Origin: JAXHUH01 sp034211175
GTDB taxonomy: Bacteria > Actinomycetota > Acidimicrobiia > Acidimicrobiales > CAIXPF01
Length of the DNA stretch: 49,056 nucleotides
NCBI GenBank assembly: GCA_034211175.1
Contig: JAXHUH010000131.1
Span: forward strand, 1-49,056
Direction of reading: 5' to 3'
The stretch's first letter is position 1, and the number at the start of each line of letters is the position of its first letter. Shown here one piece after another: positions 44,205 through 49,056 of the stretch. The notes below the pieces were generated by a model. The model was not told the DNA's origin. It did not search any database and was given only the letters and a program-made list of their open reading frames with translations. Made by a program: the position numbers and the translations under genes.

Positions 44205-45377
44205 TCAGGCGGCGCTCTCGGCCGCCGGGTCCCACGCGCTGAGGTCCTCGAGGCGAGAATCGTTCGAGAACATCTCGACGATCGGCATCTTCATGCCGAG
44301 CCGCGACTGCAGCCGCTTGACCTCGAGCTCCTGGTCCCACAGCACGAAGGTCACCGCGAGGCCGTTCTCCCCGGCGCGGGCCGTGCGGCCCGAGCGGTGG
44401 AGGTAGGTCTTGTGGTCCTCGGGCGGATCGAAGTGGATCACCACGTCGATCTCGTCGACGTGGATGCCCCGCGCGGCGACATCGGTGGCGACGAGGACGT
44501 TGAGCTTGCCCTCGGCGAAGCGCTTGAGGCCCTGCTCGCGAACCTTCTGACGCAGGTCTCCGTGGATGGCGGCGGCCTGCACACCCTCCGAGCTCAGCGA
44601 CTTGGCGAGCCGGTCGGCCCCGCGCTTGGTGCGGGTGAACACGAGCGTGCGGCCGTTGTTGGCGGCGATCGCGGCCACGACCCGCACCCGGTCCATCTCG
44701 TGGACGAGCAGGAACCGGTGGCTCATGCCCTCGACGGTGACCGACGTCGACGCCACCTCGTGGGTGACCGGGTCGGTCTGGTAGCGATCGATCAGAGTGC
44801 CGACCGCGGAGTCGAGCGTCGCCGAGAACAGCAGCGTCTGCGGCTTGCCCTGCACCTGGCGGAGGATCCACTCGACCTGGGGCAGGAAGCCCATGTCGGC
44901 CATGCGGTCGGCCTCGTCGACGATGATGTGGTCGACGTCCTCCATGGAGGCCTCGCCCTGGCGCATGAGGTCGATCATGCGGCCGGGGGTGGCGACGGCG
45001 AAGTCGATGCCGCGGTGGAGCGCCTTGATCTGGCGGTCGATGCGGGCGCCGCCGTAGATGGCGTCGACGACGACACCACGCTCGGCGGAGAGGGGCGCCA
45101 GCTCGTCGCGCACCTGGAGCGCGAGCTCACGGGTGGGGACGAGGGCGATGGCCGTCGGTCGCTTGGGCTGCGCCTTCGTCAGCTTCTGCAGGACCGGCAG
45201 ACCGAAGGCGAGGGTCTTGCCCGACCCGGTCTTCGCCTTGCCGCACACGTCGCGACCGGCGAGCGCGTCGGGGATGGTCATGGCCTGGATGGGGAACGGC
45301 TCCGTGATGCCGCGCTCGGTGAGCGCCTTGCACAGGTCCGTGTCCACACCGAGGGACTCGAACGTCGTGGATGTCAA
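44205..45377 (-). CDS. DEAD-box RNA helicase
   Basis: A 390-residue ATP-dependent RNA helicase. The Q motif is FESLGVDTDLCKALTERGI...PIQ, Walker A is AKTGSGKT, then PTRELALQV, TPGR, DEAD (IIVDEADRM), SAT (LLFSATLD), and domain 2 with LVFTRTKRGAD, ATDVAARGIHVDEID and HRSGRTAR. All core motifs are present, with a very short C-terminal tail. I chose TTG 45377, which has GGAG upstream and gives the family start MTSTTFESLG; the longer frame upstream has no similarity. Confidence 0.94.
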   Translation of the reverse strand: MTSTTFESLGVDTDLCKALTERGITEPFPIQAMTIPDALAGRDVCGKAKTGSGKTLAFGLPVLQKLTKAQPKRPTAIALVPTRELALQVRDELAPLSAERGVVVDAIYGGARIDRQIKALHRGIDFAVATPGRMIDLMRQGEASMEDVDHIIVDEADRMADMGFLPQVEWILRQVQGKPQTLLFSATLDSAVGTLIDRYQTDPVTHEVASTSVTVEGMSHRFLLVHEMDRVRVVAAIAANNGRTLVFTRTKRGADRLAKSLSSEGVQAAAIHGDLRQKVREQGLKRFAEGKLNVLVATDVAARGIHVDEIDVVIHFDPPEDHKTYLHRSGRTARAGENGLAVTFVLWDQELEVKRLQSRLGMKMPIVEMFSNDSRLEDLSAWDPAAESAA

Positions 45378-45519
45378 ACGGGCTCCGACTCGTCTCGATC
45401 GTGCTGTCCGGGTGGAAGCGGCGGATGCTCCGCCGTGGTCCCGCTCGTCGGGACCGTGCATTCGGCCAAGTGGGCCGAGTCCGGACTCCTGCGCGCAACG
45501 CTCGAGAAGGGGGTCGGCC

Positions 45520-45572
45520 CCGGCGAGGGCTCACCGACACGTGGACAGCACGTGCACGAGCCTTCTCGCCGG
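45520..45572 (-). terminator. long interrupted hairpin between ATL-like and DEAD-box genes
   Basis: Outer stem CCGGCGAG/CTCGCCGG, middle stem GGCTC/GAGCC and inner stem CACGTG/CACGTG around GACAG. It begins 36 bases after the alkyltransferase-like stop, so it may be that gene's terminator, or part of the long DEAD-box leader. Confidence 0.55.
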
Positions 45573-45607
45573 TCCCAATGGTACCAACGGTTCGTCACAA
45601 CCTGCAC

Positions 45608-45964
45608 CTATTGCTTCTGACCTGGGCGTTCGCGGCGAAATCGGACGCGGTTCCCATCCACGGGAACGCCCTCGGCCCGTAGCAGCCGGGCGTGCAGGTC
45701 CTCGTTGCCGGGCACGAGCCGGCCGCTGGCGGTGACCACGCGCCACCACGGGTGCTCCCGTCCGCCCCCGCCCCGGGCCAGGTGGGTGCCGACCGCCCGG
45801 GCCGCGCCCGGGAACCCGGCCTCCGCGGCGACCTCGCCGTAGGTGACGACCTCGCCGGGCCCGAGACCGTCGAGCACCGCGTCGACCGCCTCGCCGAACG
45901 CCCGGCGGTCGGCACCGTCGTCGCCGGACCCGTCGTCCGTCTGGTTCGGTCGTGGCCCGGACAC
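45608..45964 (-). CDS. MGMT-family alkyltransferase-like protein
   Basis: A 118-residue protein with the DNA-binding helix-turn-helix of O6-alkylguanine-DNA alkyltransferase (VVTYGEVAAEAGFPGAARAVGTHLARG). At the position of the acceptor Cys (PCHRV) it has PWWRVV: Cys is Trp, as in alkyltransferase-like (ATL) proteins, and His is also Trp. It can therefore bind damaged bases but not transfer alkyl groups. ATL proteins hand damage to nucleotide excision repair. The GTG start at 45964 lies in the divergent region shared with the SDR gene. Confidence 0.86.
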   Translation of the reverse strand: MSGPRPNQTDDGSGDDGADRRAFGEAVDAVLDGLGPGEVVTYGEVAAEAGFPGAARAVGTHLARGGGGREHPWWRVVTASGRLVPGNEDLHARLLRAEGVPVDGNRVRFRRERPGQKQ

Positions 45965-46021
45965 CCACCCAGTGCATCACGCCCCGCCGGCACCGACCCC
46001 ACCGTGCCCGCCCTCCCAGAA

Positions 46022-46078
46022 CCCGAACTGGCGTGGGAAAACGACGACGCGCGGAGCAGGAAACCACGCCAGTTCGGG
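46022..46078. promoter_or_regulatory. perfect 15-bp inverted repeat in divergent promoter region
   Basis: Arms CCCGAACTGGCGTGG (46022-46036) and CCACGCCAGTTCGGG (46064-46078) flank a 27-bp spacer between the ATL-like and SDR genes. The right arm overlaps the expected -35 region of the SDR promoter (-10 TAGGTT at 46092-46097), as for a paired operator. Confidence 0.6.
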
Positions 46079-46091
46079 GGAGGCGCGGCGG

Positions 46092-46097
46092 TAGGTT
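46092..46097 (+). promoter_or_regulatory. -10 element TAGGTT, probable leaderless promoter
   Basis: TAGGTT ends 8 bases before the SDR ATG at 46106; no ribosome-binding site is needed. Confidence 0.5.
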
Positions 46098-46105
46098 CCG
46101 GGGTG

Positions 46106-46882
46106 ATGAGCGCAGAGCCGCAGCGGCCGACCGTCCCGAACGTCGCCGGGAGGGTCGTGGTCATCACCGGGGCCAGCCGGGGCATCGGCGCCGGGCTCGC
46201 GGCGCGCTTCGCCGAGCTCGGCATGCACCTCGCCGTCTGCGCCCGTCACCGCCCCGAACCACCTCCGGGTGTGCACGGCCCCGTGGTCACCGCCGCGGTC
46301 GATGTCACCGACGCCGACGCCGTCGACGAGCTGGCCCGACGGGTCGACGACGAGCTCGGCCCCATCGACCTGTGGATCAACAACGCCGGCCTGCTCGGGC
46401 CGCTACGACCGGTGCGCGACCAGGCACCGGCCGACAACACCGCGCTGCTCGCCGTCAACGTCGGCGGTGTCCTCAACGGCAGCGCCACCTACATCCGCCA
46501 CCGCCGCGCCCACGGCGGCGGCGGGGTCCTGGTCAACGTGTCCTCGGGTGCGGCCCGCCGGGGCATGAGCGGATGGGGACCCTACGCCGCGTCGAAGGCG
46601 GCGGTCGAGCGGATCAGCGAGGCCGTCGCCGAGGAGGAGGCCGATTCGGGGCTGCGGGTCCTCGCCGTCGCGCCCGGCGTCGTGGACACCGCCATGCAGG
46701 CCGCGATCCGGGCCACGCCCGAGGCCGACTTCCCCGACGTCGCCCGGTTCCGGCGCCTCGGCGAGACCGGGGCGTTCAACGACGTCGACTGGGTCGCCGA
46801 CCACCTCGCGACCTGGGCGTTCGACGAGACGCAGGCACCGGACGCGGTGCTGTGCCGGGTACCGGACCAACACGAACGCTGA
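46106..46882 (+). CDS. short-chain dehydrogenase/reductase
   Basis: A 258-residue NAD(P)-dependent oxidoreductase. The cofactor loop is VVITGASRGIGAGLAARF, the structural motif is LWINNAGLLGP, catalytic Ser is in NVSSGAARRG, and YAASKAAVERISEA gives the Tyr-x3-Lys pair. The first strand is followed by CARH, suggesting NADP preference (weak inference). ATG 46106 with a leaderless-type -10 box is the natural start; the longer frame upstream covers the ATL-like gene on the other strand. Confidence 0.93.
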   Translation: MSAEPQRPTVPNVAGRVVVITGASRGIGAGLAARFAELGMHLAVCARHRPEPPPGVHGPVVTAAVDVTDADAVDELARRVDDELGPIDLWINNAGLLGPLRPVRDQAPADNTALLAVNVGGVLNGSATYIRHRRAHGGGGVLVNVSSGAARRGMSGWGPYAASKAAVERISEAVAEEEADSGLRVLAVAPGVVDTAMQAAIRATPEADFPDVARFRRLGETGAFNDVDWVADHLATWAFDETQAPDAVLCRVPDQHER

Positions 46883-46895
46883 GCGCGCCGGCGCC

Positions 46896-48248
46896 TCAGC
46901 GCCCCGGCGGGGTCGCGCCCTGTTCCAGCGCCGCGCCGAGGCCGGCACCATCGGCGTCGTTCGTGTCCCCGGGGCGCACGAGCAACGACGGCGGGAGGCG
47001 CACGGCGAAGCACGCCCCGCCGCCGGGCGCCTGCTCGACCTCGATCGACCCGCCGTGCGCGGCGACGAGGCCCTGGGCGATGGCCAGGCCGAGGCCGGAA
47101 CCGCCACGGCCTCGGGGCGTGCGGGCTGCGTCGCCCGTGTAGCCGAGGTCGAAGACCCGGTCGAGCTCGTCGGCCGGGATGCCGACCCCGGTGTCGGACA
47201 CGCGCAGCACGACGGCCCCGGCACCACCGGAGCCGCCGTCGCCCGCGGCGCCGTCCGGCTCGGTGGTTGCCTCGACGCACACCTCACCGCCGGCCGGGGT
47301 GTGGCGGATCGCGTTGTCGACCAGGTTGGCCAGCACCCGGCCGAGCTCGCGCACCGACACCCGGACCGTCACCGGCGGCCCGACGACCCGCCCCTCCAGG
47401 CGGACCCCGGCGGCGTCCGCGCCGACCGAGGCCGCGGCGAGCGCATCGGACACCAGCTCGTCGACCCCGATGGCGACCGGCCGCAGCGTCAGCGCGCCGG
47501 CGTGGATCCGGCTCAGCTCGAACAGGTCCTCCACGAGCCCGGCGAGACGGTCGGACTCGGTGCGCATGTTGCGGTGGTAGCGGGCGACGGCGTCGGGGTC
47601 GTCGACGACCCCGTCCTCCAGCGCCTCGGCCATGGCGCGGATCCCGGCCAGCGGGGTGCGCAGGTCGTGGGACACCCACGCCACGAGCTCCCGGCGCGAC
47701 GCGTCGAGCGCCCGCTCGCGGGCCCGGGACGCCTCCAGCCGGGCCGAGGTCTCCCGCAGCTGGGCCGCGACCCGGGCCAGCTCGCGGGTCGCCGGGACCT
47801 CGCCGTCGTCGACCACGCCGTCGGCGTCACCGTCGGCGTCGTCGCCGATCGAGCGGGACAGCGCTTCCAGCGCCCGCCCGGCCCGGCCGACGCGGTCACC
47901 GAGCGCCAGCGCCGCCAGCACCGACACCGTGCCCGAGGCCACGAGCACGACGAGCAGCACGTCGAGGTCGTGGGTCGACAGGAACATCGACGACGCCGTC
48001 GCCCACACCCCCACCGCGGTGCCGGCGACCGACACCAGGGCGACCACGACGGTCTGGGCGTACACCGGCAACGTGCGCAACCCGACGAGCAGCGCCCAAC
48101 CGGCCAGGCCGGTGATCGCCGCGGCCACGAACGCGGTGCCGACGAGGCGGAGCGAGTCCTGCTCCATCGGCGTCTCGACCGCGTACGACACGACGAACGC
48201 GGCCGCGAGGCCGAGCACACCGATCGCGGAGAACGCCCGCCAGTTCAC
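46896..48248 (-). CDS. two-component sensor histidine kinase
   Basis: A 450-residue membrane kinase. Four N-terminal membrane helices (about residues 5-115) are followed by a HAMP-like linker. The H box has phospho-acceptor His194 in WVSHDLRTPLAGIRAM. The N box is LANLVDNAIRHTPAGGEV, the G1 box VSDTGVGIP and the G2 box GRGGSGLGLAIAQGL. The C-terminal 30 residues are disordered. There is no large extracytoplasmic sensor domain, so it probably senses a membrane or cytoplasmic signal. GTG 48248 overlaps the response regulator stop as GTGA. Confidence 0.93.
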   Translation of the reverse strand: MNWRAFSAIGVLGLAAAFVVSYAVETPMEQDSLRLVGTAFVAAAITGLAGWALLVGLRTLPVYAQTVVVALVSVAGTAVGVWATASSMFLSTHDLDVLLVVLVASGTVSVLAALALGDRVGRAGRALEALSRSIGDDADGDADGVVDDGEVPATRELARVAAQLRETSARLEASRARERALDASRRELVAWVSHDLRTPLAGIRAMAEALEDGVVDDPDAVARYHRNMRTESDRLAGLVEDLFELSRIHAGALTLRPVAIGVDELVSDALAAASVGADAAGVRLEGRVVGPPVTVRVSVRELGRVLANLVDNAIRHTPAGGEVCVEATTEPDGAAGDGGSGGAGAVVLRVSDTGVGIPADELDRVFDLGYTGDAARTPRGRGGSGLGLAIAQGLVAAHGGSIEVEQAPGGGACFAVRLPPSLLVRPGDTNDADGAGLGAALEQGATPPGR

Positions 48249-48937
48249 GGCTCGAGCCGGTAGCCGACACCCCACACCGTCGTGATGTGGCGGGGCTGCG
48301 CAGCGTCGGCCTCGATCTTCTCCCGCAGCCGGCGGACGTGGACGGTCACCGTCGACGTGTCGCCGAACGACGAGCCCCACACCCGCTCGAGCAGCTGCTC
48401 GCGGCGGAACGCCTCGCGGGGATGACGCATCAGGAACACGAGGAGCTCGAACTCGCGGGCGGTGAGCGACACGACCTCGTCGCCCACCCGCAGCTCCCGG
48501 GCCGGCACATCGACCCGCAGGTCACCGGCCGTCAGCACCGGGACGCGCTCCTCGGCGCCCGGCGGCTGGGCGCTCACCCGGCGCAGCACGGCCTTGACCC
48601 TGCTCGTGAGCTCGCGGGGCGAGAACGGCTTGGCGACGTAGTCGTCGGCGCCGAGCTCGAGGCCCATGACCCGGTCGGGCTCCTCGCCGCGGGCGGTGAG
48701 CATGATCACCGGCACCGCCACCATGGCCCGCACCCGGCGGCACACCTCGAGACCGTCGATGCCGGGCAGCATCAGGTCGAGGATCATCAGGTCCGGGGGT
48801 GTCGTCAGTGCCCGGTCGACCGCGGTCGTCCCGTCGGACGCCACCTCGACCGAGAACCCCTCGCGCTCGAGGTAGCGCGACACCACCTCGGACACGTTCG
48901 GGTCGTCGTCGACCACCAGGATGCGGGAAGGGGCCAT
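48245..48937 (-). CDS. two-component response regulator, OmpR/PhoB family
   Basis: A 230-residue DNA-binding response regulator. The receiver domain has acidic Asp10-12 (VVDDDPN), phospho-acceptor Asp55 (MILDLMLPGI), switch Thr in MLTARGEE and Lys in YVAKPFSP. The winged helix at the C-terminus has SLTAREFELLVFLMRHP, SRREQLLERVWG-type and TVTVHVRRLREKIE segments. It is closest to the MtrA/PhoP style of actinobacterial regulators. ATG 48937 gives the usual N-terminus; 48958 would add seven residues. Translationally coupled to the kinase. Confidence 0.93.
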   Translation of the reverse strand: MAPSRILVVDDDPNVSEVVSRYLEREGFSVEVASDGTTAVDRALTTPPDLMILDLMLPGIDGLEVCRRVRAMVAVPVIMLTARGEEPDRVMGLELGADDYVAKPFSPRELTSRVKAVLRRVSAQPPGAEERVPVLTAGDLRVDVPARELRVGDEVVSLTAREFELLVFLMRHPREAFRREQLLERVWGSSFGDTSTVTVHVRRLREKIEADAAQPRHITTVWGVGYRLEP

Positions 48938-49056
48938 GGTTCGTTCCCATGGTGCCACGGCCGGACGCGCTGAGCGGCCGTCACCCGTGGGGGCGACGAC
49001 CGCCGAGCCGTCCGGCGTTCTCAGCTGTCCCGGCCGGGCCGGTCCGCTGCTCGCGG
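48938..49056. other. region upstream of response regulator, to window end
   Basis: About 120 bases that should hold the promoter of the two-component operon. No further gene is visible before the window edge. Confidence 0.4.

Overview
The window is high-GC DNA (close to 70 percent G+C), densely packed with genes on both strands. Codon use, a deazaflavin (F420)-type oxidoreductase, PadR and MtrA-like regulators, frequent leaderless promoters and a tRNA-Gly with encoded CCA point to an actinobacterium. The style is most like the class Acidimicrobiia (Ilumatobacter/Iamia-like); this placement is inference. No phage, transposase or CRISPR array was seen.

Region 1 (1-8833) is a rhamnoside/glycoside utilisation locus: the start of a cytoplasmic GH78 alpha-L-rhamnosidase, two MalF/MalG-type sugar ABC permeases (the MalF one carries an apparent frameshift), a divergent GH3 beta-glycosidase with a PA14 domain, and a large secreted GH78 rhamnosidase. 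The same pair of palindromes, a LacI-type TGAAACGTTTCA-like site and CCAATCATTGATTGG, lies upstream of both the permease operon and the secreted rhamnosidase. This suggests one regulon whose regulators lie outside the window.

Region 2 (8995-14707) has a DUF2255 gene, an XRE/MmyB-type regulator with an F420-type oxidoreductase, and a PadR / Cys-type sulfatase / radical-SAM sulfatase-maturase operon.

Region 3 (15035-27236) is the metabolic centrepiece. It holds a SorC regulator with its own palindromic sites, then a run of plus-strand genes: sugar isomerase, split transketolase (two subunits), FGGY kinase, a complete Opp/Dpp-type ABC importer (lipoprotein, permease, permease-ATPase fusion, ATPase) and a nucleoside-hydrolase-like enzyme. 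Together they can import a glycoside, release a pentose, isomerise and phosphorylate it, and feed it to transketolase. The isomerase/kinase/two-subunit transketolase set resembles the transketolase route for D-apiose, but the substrate is unproven.

Region 4 (27351-40328) is mixed core and accessory content: quinone oxidoreductase, MFS transporter, tRNA-Gly with terminator, small conserved proteins, a mucin-like membrane protein, Fpg/Nei glycosylase, MetX under a SAM-family riboswitch, acyl-CoA synthetase, M20 amidohydrolase and a FtsX/LolD-type ABC exporter.

Region 5 (40329-41118) has no convincing gene. It is packed with about a dozen consecutive, mostly perfect hairpins, several with CCGCC in the loop, plus a CCGCC-rich tandem repeat. 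It is the best candidate for an undescribed structured RNA or DNA element.

Region 6 (41119-48937) has a small protein, a solitary adenine-specific DNA methyltransferase, a Nudix hydrolase, a DEAD-box helicase, an alkyltransferase-like protein, a short-chain dehydrogenase and a two-component system.
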